A stretch of DNA of 33,192 nt from IMG/VR virus record IMGVR_UViG_3300037793_000035, positions 1-33,192 of that record, one strand, 5' to 3'. The notes beneath the pieces are model-generated. The model did not search any database and was not told the origin of the DNA. It saw nothing but the letters and a program-made list of their open reading frames with translations. Source of the stretch: a virus. Shown here piece after piece: positions 1 through 7,298 of this stretch (position 1 is the first letter of the stretch; every line of letters begins with the position of its first letter). Both the position numbers and the translations under genes were made by a program.

Positions 1-567
1 GATCCCCCGTGGATCGGGGAAGCTCGACTGGCCGACGTAGACCCCGTCCTGCTCGTAGACCCCCACCCCTTCGGCGAGGTAGTTGTCGTTGAAGCCGAGG
101 ACGCTGTTGGCCGTTCCGGTGAGGACCTTCAACAGCTGGCCGGAACCTGTGCCCGTCGAGCGGAGCTGCAGGTACGTGCTGCTGTTCTTGGTCAGCACGT
201 AGGCCGCGAACCCATCGGGGCTCGCTGCGTTGATCTGATCCTTCACCTGGCTCGCGCTCAGGTTCGCTCCGGTCGGATCGCTGAACGTGAACGTCTGGGT
301 CGCCCCGTTGTTCACGCTCACCTCCAACGTGAGCGTATTCAACCCCGCGTAGTCGCCGGGGTTCTCGGCATTGAGGATCGCCGGCACCGATGCCACTGCG
401 TCCGTATTCACGACCTGGTTGCCCGTAGCATCAGCCTCGAGCGCCTCCAGGACCTGGAAAGCAGGGGCAACAGCGCAGGGAACCAGCGTCGGGGTGACGA
501 TGGTCGGGCTGACCGATCGAAACTCCTGGATGACTTCTACGCCAGGCTGCGGGAGCTCAGTAGCCAT
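1..567 (-). CDS. Tail sheath protein, N-terminal part (cut by window edge)
   Basis: The 189 visible residues start MATELPQPGVEVIQEF, a Pro-Gly-Val opening typical of contractile tail sheath proteins, and continue with VSPTIVTPTLVPCAVAPAF. From about residue 75 there is a beta-rich domain (NTLTLEV, QTFTFSD, DQINA, then LTGTANSVLGF). This domain also occurs in the two tandem proteins at 4915-5808. In a virion, the sheath contracts to drive the tail tube through the host envelope. The start is the ATG at 565-567, with AAGGAGG six bases upstream (574-580). The gene follows a leftward run of neck and tail candidates, which fits the assignment. The C-terminus, where sheath homology is strongest, lies outside the window, so the call rests on the N-terminal signature and context. 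Confidence 0.6.
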   Translation of the reverse strand, partial: MATELPQPGVEVIQEFRSVSPTIVTPTLVPCAVAPAFQVLEALEADATGNQVVNTDAVASVPAILNAENPGDYAGLNTLTLEVSVNNGATQTFTFSDPTGANLSASQVKDQINAASPDGFAAYVLTKNSSTYLQLRSTGTGSGQLLKVLTGTANSVLGFNDNYLAEGVGVYEQDGVYVGQSSFPDPRGI

Positions 568-583
568 TACGGGCCTCCTTCAA

Positions 584-1441
584 CTAGACCTTGGACTCTT
601 GCTCTAACGGGATCGACCTTGAGCTGCTGGACACCACCCGGATCTGCCGTCCCCGGATGCTAGCAGGCTTCAGACGCGCCTGCCTAGCAGCAATCCGGTC
701 CGAACGACCCGGCGCCTGCTCCCCCCACAGCCTCACACCCGTGGTCTGCGCATGGGTGAGATTCTGCTGTGCAGGATTCAGACGCGTCCTGAATCTCATG
801 GCGATCTCGTTGAGAGGATGAATCGGCCTGCCGTTCCAATCACTGGCGAGCGGCGTGACCGTGTCTGACCATTGCAGGAAGAACGGACACGTGACTGTGC
901 ACGCGAGCCATTCCCCTTCAGTATCACCCACGACCAGTTCTCCAGCCGGGGTTACTGAACCTATCTGGTTGTTCCTACCCACCTCGTGGAACAGAGTCTC
1001 CACACAGAAGATCTTCCGGAGAATCCAGATCATGCGTGCGCACTGCCATGCGATGAACCTGGCCTCTTGCCGGACACGAGAGAGACAGTGGAGCGACATG
1101 TTGCCTGGGACTAGGTCTGTGTGTCTCTCCTGAGCGTTCTTGATGGAGATCCCCACCATGTCATCCAGGGATGATCCATTGAACCTGGTCGGTCCCAGAA
1201 CGGCGATGATGGACGGCCGCTGTTCGGTGGCCTCGAGCCTGATCGGGTTCTCCTCGGTGATCACCAGCTCCGTCTCGCTGATCTCAGGGAGCCAACGATA
1301 GCAGCCTGGGTCGCGCGCCTCGAAGATCGTCTGGAGGAAAGCGATGAAGCCCCGCACCGCGTAGTTCAGCGGATCATCGAGGTACGTGTCCCCGGTGTCT
1401 GCTGTGCTATGGACGGTGCTGCTAGGGTCTGGAGCTTTCAT
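584..1441 (-). CDS. Virion protein of unknown function, next to the sheath gene
   Basis: This 285-aa protein is not recognised. The N-terminal half is mixed alpha/beta (YAVRGFIAFLQTIF, TELVITEENPIRLEATE), the middle holds an aromatic and hydrophobic stretch (FIAWQCARMIWILRKIF), and the last 60 residues are Arg- and Gln-rich and probably disordered. The ATG overlaps the stop of the upstream 99-aa gene as ATGA, so translation is probably coupled. It ends 16 bases before the sheath gene. In myoviruses, tail terminator or tail-completion proteins often sit next to the sheath gene, so such a role is possible by position only. No catalytic motif is visible. Confidence 0.5.
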   Translation of the reverse strand: MKAPDPSSTVHSTADTGDTYLDDPLNYAVRGFIAFLQTIFEARDPGCYRWLPEISETELVITEENPIRLEATEQRPSIIAVLGPTRFNGSSLDDMVGISIKNAQERHTDLVPGNMSLHCLSRVRQEARFIAWQCARMIWILRKIFCVETLFHEVGRNNQIGSVTPAGELVVGDTEGEWLACTVTCPFFLQWSDTVTPLASDWNGRPIHPLNEIAMRFRTRLNPAQQNLTHAQTTGVRLWGEQAPGRSDRIAARQARLKPASIRGRQIRVVSSSSRSIPLEQESKV

Positions 1442-1737
1442 TTGCCTTCTTTCAGATACTGATCAACGCGCCTTCTATGTCTGCTGGTGGTCAGCCCGGC
1501 CGCCCCACCAAGAACGGCCAACGCTATTGGCAGAGCCGACTTCGGGACCCTCTTGGCGATGCGCGGCTGCTTGAACCAGCGGCTTATCGCATGCCCCGTC
1601 AGCGCTCCGGCCCCTGCTCCAACCCCGGTGGCCGCCACCGTCTTGAGGTGACGCTTGAGCATCTCCTTGTCGACGCGGCGATCCTCGCTCTTCGCGATCT
1701 TCTCCAGCTCGTCGTAGAATGCCGCGTAGCTGATCAT
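1438..1737 (-). CDS. Small glycine-zipper protein with DELxKIA N-terminus
   Basis: The 99-aa protein begins with an acidic amphipathic segment (FYDELEKIAKSED). This is followed by a Gly/Ala-rich hydrophobic stretch (ATGVGAGAGALTGHAI), a basic linker, a second hydrophobic segment (ALPIALAVLGGAAGL) and a basic end (RHRRRVDQYLKEGK). Two short membrane-compatible helices separated by a basic loop suggest a membrane-interacting or tightly packed helical protein. The N-terminal motif recurs in other small virion-operon proteins here (10468-10770, 24436-24741). Start and stop overlap both neighbours by four bases (ATGA). Function is unknown; delivery to the host membrane or an inner-virion role are guesses. 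Confidence 0.55.
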   Translation of the reverse strand: MISYAAFYDELEKIAKSEDRRVDKEMLKRHLKTVAATGVGAGAGALTGHAISRWFKQPRIAKRVPKSALPIALAVLGGAAGLTTSRHRRRVDQYLKEGK

Positions 1738-2642
1738 TCTCCGTATCCATAGATCGCGAATACACCTTCGATTGCTTCGTCCTCAAAACCATCGAGGTTT
1801 TGGGGATTTGTGAAGTTCCTCATCGGGCTCGGTTCAAAGTCTCGCAGATCTTCCACCCTGATGGGAAGCTGAAACTCGATGTCCCCCTTGATCAGCTCGT
1901 GTAGCACTAGCTCCTGGCGGACGATCGCTCTCAGCCTCTCCGTCGGGGTTATCTTAACTACCCGCCATCTCCTGTTTTCTGCTTCAACGATTATATCGTC
2001 GGGCTTCAGCAGTGGGAAGTTAGGTAGTCGCGCTGTGGTGTCGGATTGTTGGCGCTCCGTGATCGGGATGCGCTGCACCGATTTGGAGTTCGGGTCGATC
2101 TGGACGAAGATCTCGATCGGATCGAAGTACCCGCGAGCGAACCCGGTGCCGTAGCAGGTCAGACAGTGGGACCGCTTCCGCTGACTGGTGTGGCCCTTGC
2201 CCTTGGACGGCCCGTCAAAGCAGTGCGGGCAGTGCTGGCCGAAGGTCCGGACTGGGAAGACGAAGCAGCGGCGCCCAGCGAACTCTTCCCAGAGCAGTCG
2301 CTCGAGCCGCTGCACCTCTTCGGCGATCAGGTCCGGAGCTGCGTGGAACGTGAAGGCATCGGAGTAGACCTCGTTGGTCGTGTCCGCCTTCTCCGTGCTT
2401 TTGATCCGATAGTAGAGCTGGCGATAGCGATGGAGTAGGTTGACCCGGTTATCAATGAACCGGTAGCGATCCTCGAACGGCCCGGCGACCAGGTCCCATG
2501 GGCCATGAGGTGACTCGCTCCGGAAGAGCTCCATCTGGAAGTCGTGGGGATCGAGAGTGGTATTCTCAATCTCCCAGGTAACCTCCAAGAAATCCAGAGA
2601 AAAACTCCGGACGAGTGGGTCTTTGATCACCAGGTTCGCCAA
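1734..2642 (-). CDS. Neck/connector-like virion protein with FN3-like domain and zinc knuckle
   Basis: The 302-aa protein has an N-terminal part of about 100 residues whose strand pattern resembles fibronectin type III (LEVTWEIENT, FQMELFRSE, RQLYYRIKS). A helical stretch follows, then two Cys pairs about 20 residues apart (CPHC near 136-139 and CLTC near 160-163) that could bind one zinc ion. The rest is beta-rich (DPIEIFVQIDP, DDIIVEAENRRWRVVKI), as in head-tail connection proteins. The start codon is TTG at 2640-2642, directly after the TAG of the upstream gene, with AAGGA at suitable spacing inside that gene's end. The role as neck or tail-adaptor protein is inferred from position between capsid and sheath genes. 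Confidence 0.5.
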   Translation of the reverse strand: MANLVIKDPLVRSFSLDFLEVTWEIENTTLDPHDFQMELFRSESPHGPWDLVAGPFEDRYRFIDNRVNLLHRYRQLYYRIKSTEKADTTNEVYSDAFTFHAAPDLIAEEVQRLERLLWEEFAGRRCFVFPVRTFGQHCPHCFDGPSKGKGHTSQRKRSHCLTCYGTGFARGYFDPIEIFVQIDPNSKSVQRIPITERQQSDTTARLPNFPLLKPDDIIVEAENRRWRVVKITPTERLRAIVRQELVLHELIKGDIEFQLPIRVEDLRDFEPSPMRNFTNPQNLDGFEDEAIEGVFAIYGYGE

Positions 2643-3590
2643 CTACTTGTCCTTCGTCATGTCAAAAGGGTGGTCTACCCCCGCGATCTGACGTCCGGCC
2701 AGGGCAGCCGCGGCCAGCTTGATGTGCTCGGGGGCTCCACGAGTCAGGCGCATCGACCTCTCGGCGATCTCCGCCTTGGCCTCCGCACCCTTCTCCTTGC
2801 CCTTGTCACTCTTCAGCGCTCTCCGGGCTACCTCGGCCGCAGTCAACGCACCAGCACCAGCCAGGTACTTCTTGCCGTGCTCACCGACGTGGAACCCGGC
2901 TCTCTCTAGCTTGCCCATCCCCTTCGTCTCGGCCCGACGCGCCATCTCATTGAGGCTGCGAATGGCCTTCGGAGAGACCACCGTGTCCCCAGCGACAGGA
3001 CCACCACCACCGAGGGACGTCTTCGACGGCTTGGTCTTCGCCCCGGCGAATCGGCGCCCGCCCTTGAAGGCTTCGCCGACACGACCGATCAGCTTCTTCG
3101 CAGCCTCGGTCCTCACCCCGGCCGTCACCTCCATCCCCTCCTCGTCACCCTGGGACTGCTTGAGCTTGCCGGGCTCCTTCTTCTCCTCGCCGCTCTTCTG
3201 ATCGCCGATGGGAGCGGCCTCGGGGTCGTCCCCCTGGCTCATCTTGGCCTTGCAGGCAGACGCCCACTTGGCCAGGACCCGGCCAGCCTTGTCGGCGATG
3301 GCCGCAGCCTCCTTGGTGACCTGGCTCGTCGTCCGGGTCTCCTCGTGGCGGGGAGCAGGATTGGTGTTGTGCTCCTTGTCCACCTGCTTCCGAGCAGCCT
3401 GCTGCTTGGCGTCCATCTCCTTGCCTTGGGCGGCATCGGGAAGCGGCGCCTCGGCGGACCCGCCCACGGCTTCCTTGATCAGGAATGCCTCGAGCTCGTC
3501 CTTGGGCAGGGAGGCCATGAACTCGTCCAGCTCGGCCCCCGCCGTCTTTTCGATCTCATCTTCGTACATCTTGGTCAGGAAGTCGTCCAT
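2643..3590 (-). CDS. Disordered, charged virion-operon protein with K-x-A motifs
   Basis: The 315-aa protein is Ala-, Lys- and Glu-rich with no recognised fold. The N-terminus carries two acidic helix-like segments ending in KTA and KEA (EDEIEKTAGAELDEF and DELEAFLIKEA). These match the N-terminal motif of other proteins in this operon. A long hydrophilic middle (about 45-160) is followed by a Gly-rich basic part and an Ala-rich C-terminal helix ending in KLAAAALAGRQIAG. The next gene starts immediately at its stop codon. The composition resembles inner-head or scaffold-like proteins, but nothing assigns a function. Confidence 0.5.
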   Translation of the reverse strand: MDDFLTKMYEDEIEKTAGAELDEFMASLPKDELEAFLIKEAVGGSAEAPLPDAAQGKEMDAKQQAARKQVDKEHNTNPAPRHEETRTTSQVTKEAAAIADKAGRVLAKWASACKAKMSQGDDPEAAPIGDQKSGEEKKEPGKLKQSQGDEEGMEVTAGVRTEAAKKLIGRVGEAFKGGRRFAGAKTKPSKTSLGGGGPVAGDTVVSPKAIRSLNEMARRAETKGMGKLERAGFHVGEHGKKYLAGAGALTAAEVARRALKSDKGKEKGAEAKAEIAERSMRLTRGAPEHIKLAAAALAGRQIAGVDHPFDMTKDK

Positions 3591-3599
3591 CTCATCCTC

Positions 3600-4904
3600 C
3601 TACGCGGCCGGGGGACCAGCCGGGCTCGGTGGTTTCGGCGGACCACCCTGGGCGCCGCCTGGCGGTTTCATCGCTGGAGGAGCTCCTCCGGGAGCTCCGC
3701 CCATCCCTCCTGGCCCTGCCGCTGCCGGGGGTGCCGGAGGCGGACCAGGGGGTGCAGCTGCCTGCTCTGGCGGGGCTCCCCCTGCTGGCGGTGCCCCTTC
3801 TGCCGGCGCACCTTCTGGAGGTGCAGCTTCTGCCGGTGGAGCACCCGGAGGCGCTCCGCCTTCCTGCATGCCCGGCATCGGACCCTGCGGTACCGGTGCG
3901 GGCGGGACTTGCTGGGTCGGGTCCTGCGCGATCAGATTCATCAGGGCCTGGCGGTAGGCCGTGATCGTCTGCCGCAGGGCGATGTTGGCCTGCTGCGCCG
4001 CCAGTGACTCATCTCGTGCCTGCACGGCATCCTGCTGAGCCATCTGGGACTGCTGCTGAGCCATCATGGTCTGTTGCTGGGACTGCTCCTGCTGAGCGGC
4101 CATGTTCTGCTGCTCGACCTGGCGCTCCTGGTCGACCTGCTGAACCTGCTGCTCCGCCATGTCGGCGCGCTCGGTAGCGTCCTGAGCCTGGGCCTGAGCC
4201 TCCTCGGCCTGCTGCCGGAAGAACTCGAGCTCGTTGGCTTCCTGCTGGGCAGAGAGGAACTCATCCAGCGGGCTGGTGCCGACCCCATCCTGCACCGGGA
4301 TCTCCGTGGACTCGCCGTCGACCGGCTTCTTCTCTGCCGAGGTCTTCTCTATCGAGGCTTTCTTCGGTCGGTAACGGGCCTTGACCCTCCGCCGATCGAT
4401 CTCCCCACCAACCGTCTTGCCAGTGGTGTAGCCAAGCAAGCCGGCTATGGCCGAAGCCTTCAGGGGATCGACCTTGCCCTTCTTAGCAGCGAGAATCCCA
4501 GCACCTGCACCACCCAATGCACCCAGCACCTTGCCGATGTTCTCGCCACGCTTCCGGCGAACCCGAGAAGCGTGGGTGATGTCCTGGGAGACCGAGCTCC
4601 GGAGACCAGAGAGGATCCCCTTCTTCTTAGCCTCCCGCACCTCGCCGCGAAGCTGCTCGCGCGCACGCTGCCGCATGAGGGCAGCGATCTGTTCCCGGTG
4701 CGACGGGTAGTCCTGAGCTTCCTTCTCGAGCTCGGGCTCGGGTTCTGGCTGCATGGCGGCGGCGAGCTTGATCGCGTCCAACTCTTCTGGAAGCGGCGCC
4801 CCGGAGGCGAGCTTGAGCATCACGAAGTGCTCCGCAGCCTTTACCCACGGAATCCCCGCTGTTTTCTCTTCTCCGGCCAACAGCTCGTAGAGTTGATCAC
4901 TCAT
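3600..4904 (-). CDS. Low-complexity virion protein: glycine zipper, Gln-rich coiled coil and Pro/Ala/Gly tail
   Basis: The chosen start is the ATG at 4902-4904, because AAGGAG lies six bases upstream; an ATG 18 bases earlier overlaps the previous gene and lacks a good site. The 434-aa product opens MSDQLYELLAGEEKTAG and contains several K-x-A tripeptides. At about 125-165 it has a Gly-rich hydrophobic stretch (VLGALGGAGAGILAA) followed by Arg-rich sequence. Residues near 225-320 form a Gln/Glu-rich coiled coil (QQVQQVDQERQVEQQN). The last 100 or so residues are almost only Pro, Ala, Gly and Glu, with collagen-like spacing. Such architecture fits a fibrous or flexible virion component. No homologue is recognised. 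Confidence 0.5.
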   Translation of the reverse strand: MSDQLYELLAGEEKTAGIPWVKAAEHFVMLKLASGAPLPEELDAIKLAAAMQPEPEPELEKEAQDYPSHREQIAALMRQRAREQLRGEVREAKKKGILSGLRSSVSQDITHASRVRRKRGENIGKVLGALGGAGAGILAAKKGKVDPLKASAIAGLLGYTTGKTVGGEIDRRRVKARYRPKKASIEKTSAEKKPVDGESTEIPVQDGVGTSPLDEFLSAQQEANELEFFRQQAEEAQAQAQDATERADMAEQQVQQVDQERQVEQQNMAAQQEQSQQQTMMAQQQSQMAQQDAVQARDESLAAQQANIALRQTITAYRQALMNLIAQDPTQQVPPAPVPQGPMPGMQEGGAPPGAPPAEAAPPEGAPAEGAPPAGGAPPEQAAAPPGPPPAPPAAAGPGGMGGAPGGAPPAMKPPGGAQGGPPKPPSPAGPPAA

Positions 4905-4914
4905 CGGAGACTCC

Positions 4915-5343
4915 TTACTCATGGATCACGCCAACGCGCTGGTTTTCCAGGTGAAATACCGTCAAGACATCAGCGAGTGCCACCGCATTGGCACCCACCG
5001 TTGTGTCCGCTCCAGGCAGTCCGAGGAGCGGATTGGCCGTAGCGCCCGCACCGGAACCGAGAAGGACATGCGTCGGAGTCGTGAACGTCAGCCTTGGGTT
5101 ACCAGGAGACTGGTGACCGTAGTTCCTCAGCGTGGCGGCTCCTGCCTTGACAGCGTTGATCTGAGCAACGACCGCTGGCCAGCGAAGCTCGGTGCCACTG
5201 AAGGTGACCTCGCTGCCATCGATCGTGAGCTTCAGACCGTCCAAATTGAAGGGACCATGCCCTACGGGCGACCCCACAATGACGTCGTTGAGGTAATCCA
5301 CCAGCTCTTGTGGATTGTCGAATGTGCGCGTCGCATACGCCAT
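4915..5343 (-). CDS. Virion beta-domain protein, paralogue B of a tandem pair
   Basis: The 142-aa protein starts MAYATRTFDNPQELVDYLND and ends DVLTVFHLENQRVGVIHE. It is clearly related to the upstream 151-aa protein (FDNPIELADYLNG ... DVLTIFHLENQRIGVIHQ). The middle has the LTI...VTF...QINA...ANPLLGL pattern seen also in the sheath N-terminal domain at the left edge. It is probably a structural tail or neck protein with a beta-sandwich-like domain. TAGGAG overlapping the stop of the upstream paralogue serves as ribosome binding site six bases from the ATG. The two genes are only nine bases apart. Exact role unknown. Confidence 0.6.
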   Translation of the reverse strand: MAYATRTFDNPQELVDYLNDVIVGSPVGHGPFNLDGLKLTIDGSEVTFSGTELRWPAVVAQINAVKAGAATLRNYGHQSPGNPRLTFTTPTHVLLGSGAGATANPLLGLPGADTTVGANAVALADVLTVFHLENQRVGVIHE

Positions 5344-5352
5344 CAGCAGCTC

Positions 5353-5808
5353 CTACTGGTGGATCACCCCGATCCTCTGATTCTCCAGGTGAAAGATGGT
5401 CAGTACATCTCCGGATGCTACAGCATCAGTCCCCACCGTGGTATCCGCAAGCGTGGCGAACCCGAGGATCGTATTGGCCGTGCCATCCTTATCGATGACA
5501 TAACCTGCCGCTATCACTGTGATCCTGACTTCTGCCGGCACGGAGTGAGCGTAGTTCTTCAGGACCACGTTGGCCATGTTGGCGTGGGTCGCATGGATTT
5601 GATCCATGATCTCCTTCGGCAACAGACCTTCACCCGAAGCATCTGCGAAGGTAGTGGTCCGATCTGCCACACCATCGTTGATGATCAGAGTCAGGTTATG
5701 CAGGCCCTTCACTCGAGCATTGACCACGAACGGATTGCTCAGAGGAATACCGTTGAGGTAGTCCGCCAGCTCGATCGGATTGTCGAACTCTCGGTGAATG
5801 AACGGCAT
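5353..5808 (-). CDS. Virion beta-domain protein, paralogue A of a tandem pair
   Basis: The start chosen is the ATG at 5806-5808, which overlaps the upstream stop as TGATG and has GGAG eight bases before it; an in-frame earlier start would lie inside the upstream gene. The 151-aa product (MPFIHREFDNPIELADYLNG) shares its N- and C-termini with the next gene. Its centre (LTLIINDG, TTTFADASG, MDQIHATHA, TANTILGFATL) aligns with both that gene and the sheath domain. This points to a duplicated tail or neck structural domain. It has no Cys and no catalytic motif. Confidence 0.6.
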   Translation of the reverse strand: MPFIHREFDNPIELADYLNGIPLSNPFVVNARVKGLHNLTLIINDGVADRTTTFADASGEGLLPKEIMDQIHATHANMANVVLKNYAHSVPAEVRITVIAAGYVIDKDGTANTILGFATLADTTVGTDAVASGDVLTIFHLENQRIGVIHQ

Positions 5809-6323
5809 CAGTACACTCCGTACCAACCATTGACGAAGAAGTACTCACTCTGAACCCCAGTCGGTTGACCGAACAACTGGGAGATGTTCAGCGAGACCTT
5901 CCGCTGCGTCTTCTCCGTCTCGTACTTGTTCTGGAAGTCCCGGATCCACTGCATGAGCGCAGGCGCCTTGTCCGAGACACCCACGCTGATACCCCCATCC
6001 GAGAACTTCAGATGGTTGCGCGTCTGCAAGATCCCGACGGACTGAAGGAGCGCAATCGCCGTCCCTCGCAAGATGAAGGATTGGTAGTGCATCTCCAGGA
6101 GCTGATCGAGGGTGTAGTAACCGATCGGCGGAGGGGTCCCTGCGAAGTCACTCAAGCAATCGAGGATCGCCCAGGCGATCATTCGATCAGAATGCTCCTG
6201 TCCCTTGACCAGCCGATTGAGCTGGGGGTGGTCCCTCATGAATAACCGGACGGTCTGAATGAACGCGTTGAACTTCTCGCTCACTCCGGGGATGCCGCCC
6301 AGTCCTTGCAGCTCTGGCGCCAT
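5808..6323 (-). CDS. Probable neck/head-tail junction structural protein
   Basis: The 171-aa protein is largely helical: SEKFNAFIQTVRLFMRDHPQ, then RMIAWAILDCLSDFAGTPPP, then RGTAIALLQSVGILQ and LKFSDGGISVGVSDKAP, ending in a Tyr-rich tail. The middle part resembles a conserved helical structural protein seen near capsid and neck genes in large myoviruses, from memory only. It lies between the two proteins with basic tails downstream of the capsid gene and the tandem beta-domain pair. AGGTGATCG precedes the ATG. The connector role is inferred from position. Confidence 0.5.
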   Translation of the reverse strand: MAPELQGLGGIPGVSEKFNAFIQTVRLFMRDHPQLNRLVKGQEHSDRMIAWAILDCLSDFAGTPPPIGYYTLDQLLEMHYQSFILRGTAIALLQSVGILQTRNHLKFSDGGISVGVSDKAPALMQWIRDFQNKYETEKTQRKVSLNISQLFGQPTGVQSEYFFVNGWYGVY

Positions 6324-6330
6324 CGATCAC

Positions 6331-6690
6331 CTACTTCTTGCCGCCGCGCTTCTTGCTCTTCTTCTCCGGAGCGACCTCGACCGTCGGGTCCTTCGACTTG
6401 TCCGTCGTCTCAGTGACCTCGATCTTGGGAGCTTCCTTCGGCGGATCCGGCACGATCGGCTTGGCCCCAGGGTTCTCTTGGACCTTTTTCCGAAGCTTGG
6501 CAGGAGTGTACCCCGCCAGCTTGAGGACCCCTTCGTCAGCGAGGGCCTTCGCCTGACGGCAGTAGGCCACCTCATCTGGAAGCGAGTCGTGGATGTGCCC
6601 CTCTTGGTCGACGACTTTGCTACTGTTGGGGAGCACACGCCACTTGCGCAGCTTCACTCCCCGATCTGTCAGATTGGTGACCTTTGCCAT
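6331..6690 (-). CDS. Small virion protein with Lys-rich tail, downstream of capsid gene
   Basis: The 119-aa protein has a compact N-terminal part of about 70 residues (VTNLTDRGVKLRKWRVLPN, LPDEVAYCRQAKALADEGVL). The acidic/Pro-rich linker that follows ends in a strongly basic terminus (EKKSKKRGGKK). The tail and the N-terminal pattern resemble the neighbouring 174-aa protein, suggesting an old duplication. It could bind DNA or the capsid surface. AAGGACTGAT precedes the ATG. Function unknown. Confidence 0.5.
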   Translation of the reverse strand: MAKVTNLTDRGVKLRKWRVLPNSSKVVDQEGHIHDSLPDEVAYCRQAKALADEGVLKLAGYTPAKLRKKVQENPGAKPIVPDPPKEAPKIEVTETTDKSKDPTVEVAPEKKSKKRGGKK

Positions 6691-6691
6691 A

Positions 6692-7216
6692 TCAGTCCTT
6701 CTTTCGGCCTCGCCGTTTCGACTTCGTGTCCACCTTCACCTCTTCCTTCACCTCTACCACGTCCTCCACCTTCACCTCTTCCTCCACTTCTTCCTTCACC
6801 TCTTCCTCCTTCGGAGGAGGTGGCGGCGGCGCAGCCATCTTCTGGGGTGCGGCCGGAACTGTCTTGCCCTCCGGCACGGGCTGGGGCGTCTCGTCCACCT
6901 TCATCGCCCCGTTCGGCTTGGTGTAGACCAACCGACCGTCTGGCAACGAGGTGACTCGGAGCCCATCTGGCAGGTAGAGAGCCACCTGCCCATCGAGGAC
7001 CATCTGCTTGATCTGATCCTTGTGGACCTCGAACTCCTCGGGGGACAACGGCAGCTTCTTGTTCCGAAGCAGGCGCCGAGCCCCGATGAAGAGCTTGAAT
7101 CGGTGGCGGGAGGCCGATTTTGCCCGGTGGAGGCGCGAGCCGACCCTCCGCACCACGTTCTTGACATAGTAGGTCTGGGCCGGCGCTGCGGCCACCTTCT
7201 TGGCTTCCTCGGCCAT
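6692..7216 (-). CDS. Virion protein with Glu/Lys repeat and basic tail
   Basis: The 174-aa protein has a basic N-terminal domain (YYVKNVVRRVGSRLHRAKSA, then FKLFIGARRLLRNKKLPLSP). A segment LPDGLRVTSLPDGRLVYTKP follows, then a poly-Pro patch, then an alternating Glu/Lys/Val stretch of about 45 residues ending KSKRRGRKKD. The end parallels that of the next gene. TAGGAGG sits just upstream of the ATG and partly overlaps the T-rich tail of the terminator that follows the capsid gene. A role on the capsid or with packaged DNA is possible, but no family is recognised. Confidence 0.5.
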   Translation of the reverse strand: MAEEAKKVAAAPAQTYYVKNVVRRVGSRLHRAKSASRHRFKLFIGARRLLRNKKLPLSPEEFEVHKDQIKQMVLDGQVALYLPDGLRVTSLPDGRLVYTKPNGAMKVDETPQPVPEGKTVPAAPQKMAAPPPPPPKEEEVKEEVEEEVKVEDVVEVKEEVKVDTKSKRRGRKKD

Positions 7217-7224
7217 CTCAACCT

Positions 7225-7261
7225 CCTAAAAGAAACGCCGACGCCCCGAAAGACGTCGGCG
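7225..7261 (-). terminator. Intrinsic terminator after the capsid gene
   Basis: A perfect 8-bp inverted repeat (7236-7243 CGCCGACG with 7254-7261 CGTCGGCG, 10-base loop) is followed on the leftward strand by TTTCTTTT (7235-7228). It lies 37 bases past the major capsid stop and before the next gene, whose Shine-Dalgarno overlaps the end of the T-run. It probably ends most capsid transcripts and lets a fraction continue into the neck and tail genes. Confidence 0.75.
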
Positions 7262-7298
7262 CCTCGGATAGGGTAACAGTCTCCCCTGCAGGTGGGAA

